Origin: Yoonia maricola | GTDB taxonomy: Bacteria > Pseudomonadota > Alphaproteobacteria > Rhodobacterales > Rhodobacteraceae | DNA: 64,000 nt | Assembly: GCF_002797915.1 (NCBI RefSeq) | Contig: NZ_PGTY01000002.1 | Coordinates: 744,186-808,185, forward strand | Reading direction: 5' to 3' | Shown: positions 38,543-48,008 of the stretch, in pieces | Layout: each line of letters starts with the position of its first letter | Numbering within the stretch: the first letter of the stretch is position 1 | Position numbers and translations under genes: made by a program | Notes under the pieces: model-generated | Database searches by the model: none | Told to the model about the DNA's origin: nothing | What the model saw: only the letters and a program-made list of their open reading frames with translations

Positions 38543-38615
38543 TCACGCTAGGTAAGCCTGATGATGCTGACGCATAGCACTGTGCTAAGTTGGGTCATAT
38601 TAAGGGAGACATCGC

Positions 38616-39629
38616 ATCACTTCTCAGTCCACACCAACGCTGCAAGATGTTGCTGACGCAGCCAACGTGTCGACAGCGACGGTGTCGCGTTGTCTGAATT
38701 TTCCCGATAAGGTCGCACCAGAGACTCGCCAGAAAGTGCAGGATGCGATTGCAGTACTCGGGTATTCGCCGAACTTTGGCGCACGCGCCATGGCGGCGCG
38801 GCGCACCAATACGATTGGCGCTATCATCCCAACGATGGAAAACGCCATTTTCGCGCGGGGATTGGAAGCGTTTCAGAAAGAACTGCGCAAGCATGGCTTT
38901 ACCATGCTCGTTGCCAGCACCGGCTATCAGCCCAAGGTGGAAGAAGAGCAGATCAGATCACTGGTTGCCCGTGGTGCAGATGCGCTGTTGCTGATCGGAT
39001 ATCAGCGCGATCCTGAAGTCTATCGCTTTCTTGAAGCGCAGGGCGTGCCGGTGCTGCTGACCTGGGCGTTTGATCCTGTATCTGCGCGGCCATCCATCGG
39101 TTTTGACAACAAGGCGGCGATGCAAGAGATGGCGGGAAAAGTCATTGCAATGGGCCATCGCAAGCTGGCGCTGATTTCTGCAGATACAGGTTTGAATGAC
39201 CGCGCTGCGGCACGATATGACGGTGTGCTGCGCGCAATGAGCATCGCCGGGTTGGACCCGGCGCAACTGTATTTTGAGGAAACGGCTTATGGGATTGAAG
39301 AAGGGGCCGCTGCATTTGATCGGCTGATGGCATTGCCAGATCGCCCCACAGCTGTGTTTTGTGGTAATGATGTTCTGGCTGTTGGCGCGCTACGGCAGGC
39401 CCGTGCGCTTGGGCTTTGTGTGCCGCAGGATGTGTCCGTCATTGGTTTTGATGATATTGAACTGGCCCAAGTTGCCTATCCCGCATTGACGACCGTGCAT
39501 GTCCCACATCATGAGATGGGGCGCCGGGCTGGGCAAGCTTTGGCAAGGCATCTGCGTGACGGAGAACCGATGGTGCCGATGCAGTTGCGCACCAGAATTA
39601 TCCTTAGAGACACGCTTATTCCCGTTTAA
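38616..39629 (+). CDS. LacI family regulator of the sulfonate cluster, apparent ATC start
   Basis: The helix-turn-helix is TLQDVADAANVSTATVSRCLNFPDKVAPETRQKV and the sugar-binding-protein-like effector domain follows. No ATG, GTG or TTG lies in frame upstream of the helix-turn-helix; the first GTG (38667) falls inside it. In frame, ATC at 38616 sits six bases after AAGGGAGA, an excellent ribosome binding site, and gives (M)TSQSTPTLQDVADAANVS, a perfect LacI N-terminus. The stop TAA at 38601 blocks any longer form. A rare ATC start, as known for a few autoregulated genes, is the best reading. It is divergent from hpsN and probably represses the operon until a C3-sulfonate binds. Confidence 0.82.
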   Translation: MTSQSTPTLQDVADAANVSTATVSRCLNFPDKVAPETRQKVQDAIAVLGYSPNFGARAMAARRTNTIGAIIPTMENAIFARGLEAFQKELRKHGFTMLVASTGYQPKVEEEQIRSLVARGADALLLIGYQRDPEVYRFLEAQGVPVLLTWAFDPVSARPSIGFDNKAAMQEMAGKVIAMGHRKLALISADTGLNDRAAARYDGVLRAMSIAGLDPAQLYFEETAYGIEEGAAAFDRLMALPDRPTAVFCGNDVLAVGALRQARALGLCVPQDVSVIGFDDIELAQVAYPALTTVHVPHHEMGRRAGQALARHLRDGEPMVPMQLRTRIILRDTLIPV

Positions 39630-39780
39630 AGTGTAGACGTTAAAGAAAAATAAACCTTTTGTTGTTTAGATTTAGCGCATCTTTTGACGAAAAGTGGCCT
39701 TTCTTGGGACAAAGTCTTTGCTCATTGTTGCCACAATTGTTAATGTGAGATGAATAGTTTGTTTAAGTTTGGCTAAAATT

Positions 39781-40281
39781 ATGTTGCGTTATGATTTTGA
39801 AATGTACCCGGTAGACACCGCACATTGCGCGTCTGAGGTACATACTGACAAGCGGATGACCAGCCAAGGTCATACGCGCTCTAACACGGTTGTCGCATTT
39901 TTCCGTGACCCCAAGACAAAGAACGTGGTGACGTCCGCCCCCCCTATTTTGCGCCTATTTCTGGAAGAAGCTGGATTTCATCTTTCCGATTCAGACCAGT
40001 GGGCACCCAACACCGTACCTGCCAAATCAGATGATGATCTACGTCGTGCGCTTGCCGTACAGTTGACAGCAGCCCTGTCAAATCGTGCGTTGAAAAAGGC
40101 ATTGGCGCGCGCTGCGAATGAAACCGAATTTGATGTGGCGTCGTTTATAGCGGCGGTCGTATCAAAGCAAACGCCGCAGGGTGGCCTGGATGATGCAGCG
40201 CCGCAGTGTGTTGTGACACCCAGAAGCCCAAGTCAGGTGCGCGCGCAGCGGCGTTATAACTGTAGCGTACGTCCGCGGTAG
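39781..40281 (+). CDS. Hypothetical protein
   Basis: About 166 residues, family not recognised. No transmembrane segment or signal peptide; mostly alpha-helical in the second half (LRRALAVQLTAALSNRALKKALARAANE), with a basic tail QVRAQRRYNCSVRPR. An AT-rich region of about 140 bases precedes it. The longest frame starts with TTG at 39769; ATG at 39781 is shown. Neither start has a good ribosome binding site. It is convergent with ureG with a gap of 22 bases. A real gene seems likely because the frame is clean and amino acid use is balanced, but this is not certain. Confidence 0.5.
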   Translation: MLRYDFEMYPVDTAHCASEVHTDKRMTSQGHTRSNTVVAFFRDPKTKNVVTSAPPILRLFLEEAGFHLSDSDQWAPNTVPAKSDDDLRRALAVQLTAALSNRALKKALARAANETEFDVASFIAAVVSKQTPQGGLDDAAPQCVVTPRSPSQVRAQRRYNCSVRPR

Positions 40282-40303
40282 CAACTCCTGTGCTGGGGGC
40301 CAT

Positions 40304-40924
40304 TTACTTTGCCGTCAGACCGCCCATTTCGATGACAAACTGAACCACGTCATCCACCCCTTCGCCATGTTTGAGCGCACAGAACGCGAAAGGGCGGTCG
40401 CCCCGCATCTTTTTGCTGTCATGTTTCATAACATCCAATGATGCCCCGACATGTGGGGCAAGATCGGTTTTGTTGATGACCAAAAGGTCAGAGCGGGTGA
40501 TGGCCGGGCCACCTTTGCGTGGAATTTCTTCGCCCGCGGCCACATCGATCACGTAGATCGTGATATCAGCAAGTTCGGGGCTAAAGGTGGCCGACAGGTT
40601 GTCGCCTCCGCTTTCGATCAGCACAAGGTCCAGATCATCGTGACGGCTCTGCATCTCTGCGACGGCTGCCAGATTAATCGATGCGTCTTCGCGGATCGCG
40701 GTGTGGGGGCAGCCGCCCGTTTCAACACCTAGCACCCTGTCCTGGGGCAGGATCTGCATCCGCATCAGCGCCTCGGCGTCCTCTTGGGTATAGATATCGT
40801 TGGTGATCACCCCGATTGAGTATGCAGGGTGCAGCGCCTTGGCGAGTGCCGCAGTCAGTGTCGTCTTGCCGGCCCCGACCGGCCCACCGATCCCGACGCG
40901 CAGAGGCCCGTTCATCGCGGTCAT
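40304..40924 (-). CDS. ureG: Urease accessory GTPase UreG
   Basis: A 206-residue SIMIBI-class GTPase: P-loop [38 protein letters not shown] with the conserved Cys-Pro-His nickel site, and the guanine motif [12 protein letters not shown]. It hydrolyses GTP to drive nickel insertion into urease with UreD, UreF and UreE. It is the last gene of ureDABCEFG and overlaps ureF by four bases. Confidence 0.97.
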   Translation of the reverse strand: MTAMNGPLRVGIGGPVGAGKTTLTAALAKALHPAYSIGVITNDIYTQEDAEALMRMQILPQDRVLGVETGGCPHTAIREDASINLAAVAEMQSRHDDLDLVLIESGGDNLSATFSPELADITIYVIDVAAGEEIPRKGGPAITRSDLLVINKTDLAPHVGASLDVMKHDSKKMRGDRPFAFCALKHGEGVDDVVQFVIEMGGLTAK

Positions 40925-41568
40925 GTGCGGAATATCCTTGGTTGGAGGGTTTCGTGATGCATTGCTGCGATATCGACCATGAAAGCGGTGCTTTGCAGGT
41001 CGTCCAGCGTGGTGCCTTCCGTTGCCTTCGCAGTTTCATCGCAAAGCGGGGTGAGAGCCGCGAGGGTCGCTTGCCCTTCGGTTTGCCCGAGCGCCATCAA
41101 ACGCATCGCTGCTGAGATTAAGTTGCTGATCACCGCCTGCAGGTACATCGCCGCCGTGAGCGAAACATCAATGCTTTGCTTTGATGCTGCCGCACCAACC
41201 GCGACGGGGTAGGCGTAAGACATATCTTCACCGCCCCAAATCGCTGCAGTTGTTTTGCAAAATGCCGCCCCTTGCAGGTTCTGCTCAAGTTGTCGTTCTG
41301 ATGATGCTGCGAATGCCAGCGCTGTGCCGTTGACCATCACCAATGCTTTAGCGGTTTTGGCGGCGTAAGCCGCGCGCAGCAGGATGCAGTCATTACGCCC
41401 GCTACCGTGACTGATGATATCCGTCAGCCACTCTCTAAGGTCGGCGTTTGACGTGATTGCACCTGCCTGAATAGCCGCCTCAAGCCCATGCGAATAGGCA
41501 AAAGCCCCCACGGGGTATGCGGGCGACATCCATTGCGCCAGCGTCAGGATATCGCGCTTAGTGCTCAT
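40921..41568 (-). CDS. ureF: Urease accessory protein UreF
   Basis: About 215 residues, all-alpha, with [29 protein letters not shown] at the N-terminus, the UreF signature, and the C-terminal tail needed for UreG activation ([13 protein letters not shown]). It acts as a GTPase regulator within the UreD-UreF-UreG complex. I chose ATG at 41568 (MSTKRDILT), which overlaps the end of ureE by 11 bases; an earlier in-frame ATG lies within ureE. Confidence 0.94.
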   Translation of the reverse strand: MSTKRDILTLAQWMSPAYPVGAFAYSHGLEAAIQAGAITSNADLREWLTDIISHGSGRNDCILLRAAYAAKTAKALVMVNGTALAFAASSERQLEQNLQGAAFCKTTAAIWGGEDMSYAYPVAVGAAASKQSIDVSLTAAMYLQAVISNLISAAMRLMALGQTEGQATLAALTPLCDETAKATEGTTLDDLQSTAFMVDIAAMHHETLQPRIFRT

Positions 41569-42031
41569 GCGCGGTGGCCACATGTTCATGGCTATGCGTG
41601 CGGCCATGCCCATAGGCCCCGCCTTCGGGTGTGAAAGGGGCGGTCACTGACGTGACGGTCGCGCCCAGATGTTCCAGCATATGTCCGATGACGCCATCCG
41701 CCTGGATCAAAAGGTGACCGTCGTTGATCTGGCAAGGCGTGTGGCGGTTTCCGACGTGCCATGCAAGACGCACAAGGTCGTTGCCTGTCACCTGATAGAG
41801 ATCTTCTGCCGCTGCCGATATTTCGACCAGACTTCCGTCATTCAGTTCGAGCGCATCCCCATGATTGAGCGAGGTGGTCTGCGCCAGATCAACAAGGAAT
41901 GCTTTGCCAGTGGCGGTCTCCAACCGTTTGCGCCGCAGGAAACGTGCGGCGTAGTCAAGCGCACAAGTCTCGGCGGGGCCGGACCAGTCTCCGGCTTGTC
42001 TGACGGTTTGAGCGATGGGCAGCGATGACAT
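41558..42031 (-). CDS. ureE: Urease accessory nickel chaperone UreE
   Basis: A 157-residue protein with the UreE N-terminal domain, the core segment RLAWHVGNRHTPCQI (conserved dimer-interface His) and a His-rich C-terminus [16 protein letters not shown] that binds Ni2+. It hands nickel to UreG. It follows ureC by eight bases. Confidence 0.94.
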   Translation of the reverse strand: MSSLPIAQTVRQAGDWSGPAETCALDYAARFLRRKRLETATGKAFLVDLAQTTSLNHGDALELNDGSLVEISAAAEDLYQVTGNDLVRLAWHVGNRHTPCQINDGHLLIQADGVIGHMLEHLGATVTSVTAPFTPEGGAYGHGRTHSHEHVATAHEH

Positions 42032-42039
42032 ATCGGACC

Positions 42040-43749
42040 TCAGAACATGAAGTAGCGTTGTGCCATCGGCAGGGCCTCGGCGGGTTCGCAGGTGAGCAGG
42101 ACGCCGTCGGCGCGCACTTCGTAGGTTTCGGGGTGGACCTCGATTTGCGGCAGGGCGTTATTCATCACCATATCGGCTTTGCTGATCTTGCGTGTGTTCT
42201 TGATCGCGACGGTTTGCTTGGCCAGCCCGAGTTCATTGCGCAGCCCCCGGTCATGCGCTGCAGTCGATACAAAACTGACCGAGGAATGGGTCAGCGACGT
42301 TCCGTAAGCGGCAAACATGGGTCTTGTGTAGACAGGTTGTGGCGTTGGGATTGATGCGTTTGGATCACCCATTTGCGCCACGACGATTGAGCCGCCCATG
42401 AGAACCATCTCTGGTTTGACGCCAAAGAATGCAGGGCTCCACAACGCTAAATCCGCCCGCTTGCCCACACTGATGTCGCCGATCACATGGCTGACACCTT
42501 GGGCAATGGCGGGGTTGATCGTGTATTTCGCGATATAGCGGCGGACGCGCTGATTATCATTTTCGCCAGTCTCATCATCCAGACGTCCGCGTTGCTTTTT
42601 CATCTTATCTGCGGTCTGCCATGTGCGGATGATCACCTCGCCGACGCGCCCCATGGCCTGACTGTCAGAGGCAATGATCGAAAACGCGCCCATGTCGTGT
42701 AGAATATCTTCAGCCGCGATCGTCTCGCGCCGGATGCGGCTTTCGGCAAAGGCGATGTCTTCAGGGATCGACTTGTCCAGATGGTGACAGACCATCAGCA
42801 TATCCAGATGCTCTTCCAGCGTGTTCACCGTGAAGGGCCGTGTGGGGTTCGTCGAAGACGGCAAAACATTCGCATCGCCACAGATTTTGATGATGTCGGG
42901 GGCGTGGCCGCCACCAGCACCTTCAGTATGGAAGGCGTGGATCGTGCGGCCTTTCATGGCGCCGACCGTGTGCTCCACAAAGCCGGACTCGTTGAGCGTA
43001 TCCGTATGGATCATCACCTGCACGTCCATGTCATCGGCGACAGACAGACAGCAATCAATCGCGCCTGGGGTGGTGCCCCAGTCTTCATGCAGTTTCAGCG
43101 AGCAGGCTCCAGCGTTCACCATTTCGACCAAAGCGTCGGGCTGGCTGGCGTTACCTTTGCCAGACAGACCAATGTTCATGGCGATGCCGTCGAAAGACTG
43201 CAACATCCGCCCGATATGCCAAGGCCCCGGCGTACAAGTTGTCGCCAGTGTGCCATGCGCAGGCCCGGTGCCGCCGCCAAAACAAGTGGTGACGCCTGAA
43301 TGCAGAGAATCTTCCATCTGCTGCGGGCAGATAAAGTGGATATGGCTGTCCATGCCACCCGCAGTCAGGATGCGGCCTTCACCTGCAATCACCTCTGTCC
43401 CCGGGCCGACGATGATATCAACGCCGGATTGCGTGTCTGGGTTGCCCGCCTTGCCGATGGCGTGGATCAGGCCGTCTTTCAAAGCAACATCCGCCTTATA
43501 GATGCCGGCGTGGTCGACAATCAATGCGTTGGTGATGACCGTATCAACGGCCCCGCCGGCGCGGGTGACTTGGGATTGGCCCATGCCGTCACGGATGACT
43601 TTGCCGCCGCCGAATTTGACTTCTTCGCCATAGGTGGTCAGGTCGCGCTCGACCTCGATGATCAGATCGGTGTCGGCAAGGCGTAGTTTGTCGCCGGTCG
43701 TCGGGCCGTACATGGCGGCGTAGTGGGCACGGGAAATCTCGCGGGGCAT
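42040..43749 (-). CDS. ureC: Urease alpha subunit (catalytic)
   Basis: A 569-residue amidohydrolase that hydrolyses urea to ammonia and carbamate at a dinuclear nickel centre. Ligands are visible: His136 and His138 in DSHIHFICP, the carbamylated Lys219 in [13 protein letters not shown], His in [12 protein letters not shown] and [15 protein letters not shown], and the flap Cys-His in [10 protein letters not shown]. The length is standard. Its ATG overlaps the ureB stop by one base. All active-site residues are intact, so the enzyme should be functional. Confidence 0.98.
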   Translation of the reverse strand: MPREISRAHYAAMYGPTTGDKLRLADTDLIIEVERDLTTYGEEVKFGGGKVIRDGMGQSQVTRAGGAVDTVITNALIVDHAGIYKADVALKDGLIHAIGKAGNPDTQSGVDIIVGPGTEVIAGEGRILTAGGMDSHIHFICPQQMEDSLHSGVTTCFGGGTGPAHGTLATTCTPGPWHIGRMLQSFDGIAMNIGLSGKGNASQPDALVEMVNAGACSLKLHEDWGTTPGAIDCCLSVADDMDVQVMIHTDTLNESGFVEHTVGAMKGRTIHAFHTEGAGGGHAPDIIKICGDANVLPSSTNPTRPFTVNTLEEHLDMLMVCHHLDKSIPEDIAFAESRIRRETIAAEDILHDMGAFSIIASDSQAMGRVGEVIIRTWQTADKMKKQRGRLDDETGENDNQRVRRYIAKYTINPAIAQGVSHVIGDISVGKRADLALWSPAFFGVKPEMVLMGGSIVVAQMGDPNASIPTPQPVYTRPMFAAYGTSLTHSSVSFVSTAAHDRGLRNELGLAKQTVAIKNTRKISKADMVMNNALPQIEVHPETYEVRADGVLLTCEPAEALPMAQRYFMF

Positions 43750-44054
43750 TACAGGTCTCCCATGATCTGTTGGTTAAAGCCGAAAACGCGGCGCGCGCCG
43801 CCGATGGGGATGAGTTGTACTTCACGGCGTTGGCCCGGTTCAAAACGGACGGCGGTACCGGATGCGATATCAAGGCGCATCCCGCGTGCGGCGTCGCGGT
43901 CGAAATCCAGCGCGGGGTTGGTTTCGGCGAAATGGTAGTGACTGCCAACCTGCACTGGCCGGTCGCCGGTGTTGGCCACCATCAAGGTGATCGCATCGGC
44001 GTCTGCGTTCAGCATCAGGTTTCCATCAGCAGGAAAGAGTTCTCCGGGGATCAT
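43749..44054 (-). CDS. ureB: Urease beta subunit
   Basis: A 101-residue structural subunit beginning [20 protein letters not shown] and containing [40 protein letters not shown]. It is the typical separate beta subunit of bacterial ureases. I chose the ATG at 44054, eleven bases after ureA; the longer frame has no similarity. Confidence 0.96.
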   Translation of the reverse strand: MIPGELFPADGNLMLNADADAITLMVANTGDRPVQVGSHYHFAETNPALDFDRDAARGMRLDIASGTAVRFEPGQRREVQLIPIGGARRVFGFNQQIMGDL

Positions 44055-44065
44055 GGGCGTACCTC

Positions 44066-44368
44066 CTACCTGATCGGGTTGTGGACGGTGACGAGTTTTG
44101 TGCCGTCGGGGAATGTTGCCTCGACCTGCACTTCGTGGATCATCTCGGCGATACCATCCATGCATTGATCGCGGGTAATGACGTGGCCGCCAGCTTCCAT
44201 CATATCGGCAACGGAGCGCCCGTCGCGTGCACCCTCGACGACGGCGTCGGTGATCAGCGCAATCGCTTCGGGGTGGTTCAGCTTCACGCCACGGGCCAGC
44301 CGTTTGCGCGCCACCTCGGCGGCCATCGCCACCAGCAGTTTGTCTTTTTCACGCGGGGTGAGTTGCAT
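44066..44368 (-). CDS. ureA: Urease gamma subunit
   Basis: A 100-residue subunit beginning [35 protein letters not shown], with [32 protein letters not shown] ending (here [14 protein letters not shown]). It forms the (ABC)3 urease core with UreB and UreC. It follows ureD by three bases. Confidence 0.97.
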   Translation of the reverse strand: MQLTPREKDKLLVAMAAEVARKRLARGVKLNHPEAIALITDAVVEGARDGRSVADMMEAGGHVITRDQCMDGIAEMIHEVQVEATFPDGTKLVTVHNPIR

Positions 44369-44371
44369 GGG

Positions 44372-45256
44372 TCAAAGCCTCCATGAAATGGGAAGAGAGT
44401 TATTGGTAAGATCATCCAAAACCGGGATGAGGGCGCGGCGCAACTCAAAACCGTCAGATGCAAGATGACGGATCACCAAAACATCCGGTGCAATCAGGCT
44501 GGCACCTGCTGTTGGTGGCAGCATTTTGCGCAAGGCGTCGCGTTTGGAGGCGGCAGCAGGATCTATCCAGACAAGGCTGGCCATTGCCTTGGCCGCGTTT
44601 GCTATCGCGGGGCGAGCCATATGTGCAGCGGCATCGCCGACGATATCCATACCATCAAGATACAGGGGGCTGCCGTTTCGGGTGATCCTGATCCGATCAT
44701 GAAAGCGGATATGATGCAGTTTTTCGGCCATGGCGGTGCGGCCAAAGACGATGGGTTCGACCATCAGCAGGCGCGCATCTACTTCCAGATCAATCGCGAG
44801 GCTGCGTTGCAGGGCGCAATGATCAAAGAGGATCAGTTCCTGTGGGAGCCAGTTGAGTTGCGCGCCCGCTTTCACAGTCAGGCGCGTGGTCACTTGACCA
44901 ACCTCACCAGTTTGCGCGCGATAGGCGCGTTCGGCGGCTTGGGTTGTGAGCGTCAGGCGGGTATCGCGTTTGGCGGTGGCGGTGAGTGTGAACCTATCGC
45001 CGCCGGTTATGCCGCCCGCGGTGTTGACGATAATGCCTTCAAGTGTCGGGCTGTGGTTTTGCGGAAAAACCAGTTTCGTTGATCCGGCCTGGCGCAGCTG
45101 TGCGATCTGGGTGCGCCCGTTTGGCTGGGAGGTAACGGTCAGCGCACCCTCGCCAACAGCGCGGGGTTGCGCGGGGCGCGTAGTTGTAAAACTGGTGTGA
45201 TGCGGCAGGTTAATCGTCAACTCCGGAACTTTAAAGAGTGCGCAGAGATTGATCAT
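44372..45256 (-). CDS. ureD: Urease accessory protein UreD
   Basis: About 294 residues, the UreD/UreH fold: GIIVNTAGGITGGDRFTL, LTTQAAERAYRA, LNWLPQELILFDHCALQRS. It forms the scaffold with UreF and UreG that delivers nickel to apo-urease. It opens the operon. The start is uncertain: ATG at 45256 (MINLCALFKVPEL) lacks a good ribosome binding site, and a TTG at 45310 would extend it. No nickel transporter or urea ABC genes are attached. Confidence 0.9.
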   Translation of the reverse strand: MINLCALFKVPELTINLPHHTSFTTTRPAQPRAVGEGALTVTSQPNGRTQIAQLRQAGSTKLVFPQNHSPTLEGIIVNTAGGITGGDRFTLTATAKRDTRLTLTTQAAERAYRAQTGEVGQVTTRLTVKAGAQLNWLPQELILFDHCALQRSLAIDLEVDARLLMVEPIVFGRTAMAEKLHHIRFHDRIRITRNGSPLYLDGMDIVGDAAAHMARPAIANAAKAMASLVWIDPAAASKRDALRKMLPPTAGASLIAPDVLVIRHLASDGFELRRALIPVLDDLTNNSLPISWRL

Positions 45257-45370
45257 ATTTCGTGGATGATAGGCAGCGTTTCCGATCCATCGGATAAGAA
45301 ATGTTCCCAAACCGTATACGTATTGGGCGGTTTAGGATTGATGTGCTGTATTTATGGGCGGTTGAGGAAG

Positions 45371-45396
45371 GTAAGGTGGATCATGATCCACCTTAC
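45371..45396. repeat. 26-bp perfect palindrome, copy 2 (after pckA)
   Basis: Arms GTAAGGTGGATCA and TGATCCACCTTAC, fully complementary. It begins six bases beyond the pckA stop codon. It is identical in sequence to copy 3 at 56992 and shares the outer nine bases of each arm with copy 1 at 10286. Confidence 0.88.
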
Positions 45397-45402
45397 GTCG
45401 AT

Positions 45403-47001
45403 TTACCCAATCGCTGCAGCTTTGACGTCATCGTCAATGAACGGCACATATTTTTCGAAGTTGTCGCTGAACATCGTCACCAGCTTTTCGGCTTGCGCGT
45501 CATAGCCTGCCTTGTCGGCCCATGTGTCACGTGGGTTCAGCAATCCGTCATCAACGCCATCAACCGAGATCGGCACGTCAAAGCCGAAATGCACATCCTT
45601 ACGGAAAGTGCTTTCAATCAGCGTGCCGTCCAATGCGGCAGAAAGCAGGGCGCGTGTGGCTTTGATCGGCATCCGTGAACCAGTGCCATAAGCCCCGCCA
45701 GTCCAACCTGTATTTACAAGCCAGCAGGTGGCCCCATGACTTGCGATCTTGTTGCGTAGCAGGTTGCCGTAGACCTCTGGTCTGCGCGGCATGAAGGGCG
45801 CGCCGAAGCATGTGCTGAACGTGGGTTCGGGTTCCGTCACGCCACGCTCTGTCCCTGCAACCTTGGAGGTGAAGCCGGATAAGAAGTGGTACATCGCCTG
45901 TGCCGGTGTCAGCCGCGCGATGGGTGGCAACACGCCGAAGGCATCACAGGTCAACATTATGATGTTTTTGGGGTGCCCGCCAAGCGCGGTATTGGATGCG
46001 TTTGAAATATAGTTCAACGGGTAAGCACAGCGCATGTTTGCGGTCAGGCTATCGTCTTCAAAGTCCAGTTCCAGCGTTTCTGGATCAAAGACCATATTTT
46101 CGATAACGGTGTGCGGCATTTCGCAAGTGGCGTAGATTTCCGGTTCCGCTTCTGGGTCCAGGCCGATGGTCTTGGCGTAGCACCCACCTTCAAAGTTAAA
46201 GGTGCCACGGTCGGACCAGCCGTGTTCGTCATCACCGATCAAAACACGTGTCGGATCTGCGGACAATGTTGTTTTGCCAGTACCAGACAGGCCAAAGAAC
46301 ACGGCCGTATCAACCGGATTGCCCGGTGCATGATTGGCCGAACAATGCATTGGCATAATGCCCTTTTCAGGCAGCAGGTAGTTGAGCAGGGTGAAGACAG
46401 ACTTCTTGTTCTCGCCCGCGTATTCAGTGCCGCCGATCAGGATCAGCTTTTTCTCAAAGTTCATCGCGATCACGGTTTCAGAGCGGCACCCATGTTTGGT
46501 TGGGTCCGCTTTAAAAGTCGGGCAGTTGATCACTGTGAAGTCGGGGGTAAACGTCTCAAGCTCGGATGCCTCTGGGCGGCGCAGCATGTGACGAATGAAG
46601 AGGCCATGCCATGTCAGCTCTGTCACGACCCGCACGTCAAGGCGGTGTGCGGGGTCGGCGCCGCCAAACAGGTCTTGCACGTTGTAAGTGCCGCCTTTCA
46701 TATGATCCAGCATATCAGCATAGAGCACGTCAAAATGTGCAGGTTCCATTGGCGGGTTGTTGTCCCACCAGATTGTATCTGCCACGTTATCGGTTTTGAC
46801 GACGAATTTGTCTTTCGGTGACCGACCGGTGTGCTTGCCTGTTGAGACTAAGAACGTTCCACCTTTTCCGGTCACACCTTCGCCCGCAGCAACGGCGGCA
46901 TCGTGTAATTCTGCTTCAGTGCGGTTGTAATAGACATAACCCAGCCCTGTGATGCCTTGATCTTCAAGTTTCATCGACGGGTTGACCGTACCGTGGTCCA
47001 T
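45403..47001 (-). CDS. pckA: Phosphoenolpyruvate carboxykinase (ATP)
   Basis: A 532-residue ATP-type PEPCK: oxaloacetate plus ATP to phosphoenolpyruvate plus CO2, the entry to gluconeogenesis. The kinase motif [16 protein letters not shown], the metal/substrate region LIGDDEHGW and [13 protein letters not shown], and the early [14 protein letters not shown] are all present. I chose ATG at 47001 ([11 protein letters not shown]), eight bases after AAAAAGGAG. It is divergent from chvI-chvG; in alphaproteobacteria these genes are commonly adjacent. Two direct repeats about 92 and 112 bases upstream suggest regulation, and a dispersed palindrome follows the stop. Confidence 0.97.
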   Translation of the reverse strand: MDHGTVNPSMKLEDQGITGLGYVYYNRTEAELHDAAVAAGEGVTGKGGTFLVSTGKHTGRSPKDKFVVKTDNVADTIWWDNNPPMEPAHFDVLYADMLDHMKGGTYNVQDLFGGADPAHRLDVRVVTELTWHGLFIRHMLRRPEASELETFTPDFTVINCPTFKADPTKHGCRSETVIAMNFEKKLILIGGTEYAGENKKSVFTLLNYLLPEKGIMPMHCSANHAPGNPVDTAVFFGLSGTGKTTLSADPTRVLIGDDEHGWSDRGTFNFEGGCYAKTIGLDPEAEPEIYATCEMPHTVIENMVFDPETLELDFEDDSLTANMRCAYPLNYISNASNTALGGHPKNIIMLTCDAFGVLPPIARLTPAQAMYHFLSGFTSKVAGTERGVTEPEPTFSTCFGAPFMPRRPEVYGNLLRNKIASHGATCWLVNTGWTGGAYGTGSRMPIKATRALLSAALDGTLIESTFRKDVHFGFDVPISVDGVDDGLLNPRDTWADKAGYDAQAEKLVTMFSDNFEKYVPFIDDDVKAAAIG

Positions 47002-47091
47002 GGGTTCGCTCCTTTTTGAAGTGGCCGAGTTGGCCTGCGATGGTCTTCCATAGCACCAAGCTTTCCAAGGCGGATACCCCAGTTTGCCCAC

Positions 47092-47121
47092 GTTAGCGCA
47101 ACCATTTTGATGTTAGCGCAA
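47092..47121. promoter_or_regulatory. Two direct repeats GTTAGCGCAA upstream of pckA
   Basis: GTTAGCGCAA occurs at 47092-47101 and 47112-47121, exactly 20 bases apart, two helical turns on one DNA face. Each resembles half of the LacI-type palindrome TGTTAGCGCTAACA. In Rhodobacter the LacI-family regulator CceR is known to control gluconeogenic genes; a CceR-like protein is a candidate binder, which is inference. The sites lie 91-120 bases upstream of the pckA start codon. Confidence 0.5.
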
Positions 47122-47303
47122 TCAAATAAGATAGCGGCGGAAATAGGCCCGCGCTAGAACCGCAAATTCGGCAAAAGTAACCCAATTGTGGCAAATATAA
47201 GGCAATGTTTGACTTAACAGTTGATTCGCCTGTTCAAAACAGTGAAAAGTGCTAAAGCAACGTCTGTAAGAGCGTCGAGCATGTTTAATGAAGGGTTTCC
47301 AAT

Positions 47304-48005
47304 ATGTCGCGAATAGCACTTGTAGATGATGACAGGAATATCCTCACGTCTGTTTCGATGACCCTTGAGGCAGAAGGCTTTGAGGTGGAGACCTACAATG
47401 ACGGTCTGTCGGCGCTTGAGGCCTTTAACAAGCGCATGCCTGATATGGCCGTTCTGGACATCAAGATGCCACGCATGGACGGTATGGACTTGTTGCAGCG
47501 TCTGCGGCAAAAAACCTCGATGCCTGTTATCTTCCTGACGTCGAAGGATGATGAGATCGACGAAGTCCTTGGCCTTAGAATGGGCGCAGATGACTACGTA
47601 AAAAAGCCATTTTCTCAGCGTTTACTTGTCGAACGAATCCGGGCGCTCTTGCGGAGGCAAGATGCGATTGCGGGCGAAGAGATTGAGGAAACCGAGGACA
47701 CCAAGGTTATGGTCCGCGGTGAGTTGGTGATGGACCCGCTCCGTCACGCGGTAAAGTGGAAAGGGAAAGACGTATCCCTTACGGTAACGGAATTTTTGTT
47801 GTTGCAGGCGTTGGCCCAGCGACCCGGCTTTGTCAAAAGCCGCGATCAGCTGATGGATGTCGCCTATGACGACCAAGTCTATGTGGACGATCGTACGATC
47901 GACAGCCACATCAAACGTCTGCGCAAAAAGATGCGCAACACGGATAACGAGTTCTCTGCGATCGAAACCCTTTATGGCATTGGGTATCGCTACAACGAAG
48001 AGTAA
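47304..48005 (+). CDS. chvI: Response regulator ChvI (OmpR family)
   Basis: A 233-residue two-domain regulator. The receiver domain has LVDDDRNIL acidic residues, phospho-acceptor Asp52 in [13 protein letters not shown], and Lys in DDYVKKPF. A winged-helix output domain follows, ending with [16 protein letters not shown] and [13 protein letters not shown]. It pairs with ChvG three bases downstream. In Rhizobiales ChvGI responds to acid and envelope stress; the adjacent pckA and PTS genes fit a wider carbon-control role here. Confidence 0.95.
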   Translation: MSRIALVDDDRNILTSVSMTLEAEGFEVETYNDGLSALEAFNKRMPDMAVLDIKMPRMDGMDLLQRLRQKTSMPVIFLTSKDDEIDEVLGLRMGADDYVKKPFSQRLLVERIRALLRRQDAIAGEEIEETEDTKVMVRGELVMDPLRHAVKWKGKDVSLTVTEFLLLQALAQRPGFVKSRDQLMDVAYDDQVYVDDRTIDSHIKRLRKKMRNTDNEFSAIETLYGIGYRYNEE

Positions 48006-48008
48006 GTC

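Noticed and set aside
38667..39629. GTG at 38667 as the LacI start
   Set aside because: It would remove the first helix of the DNA-binding domain; the ATC at 38616 has a far better ribosome binding site.
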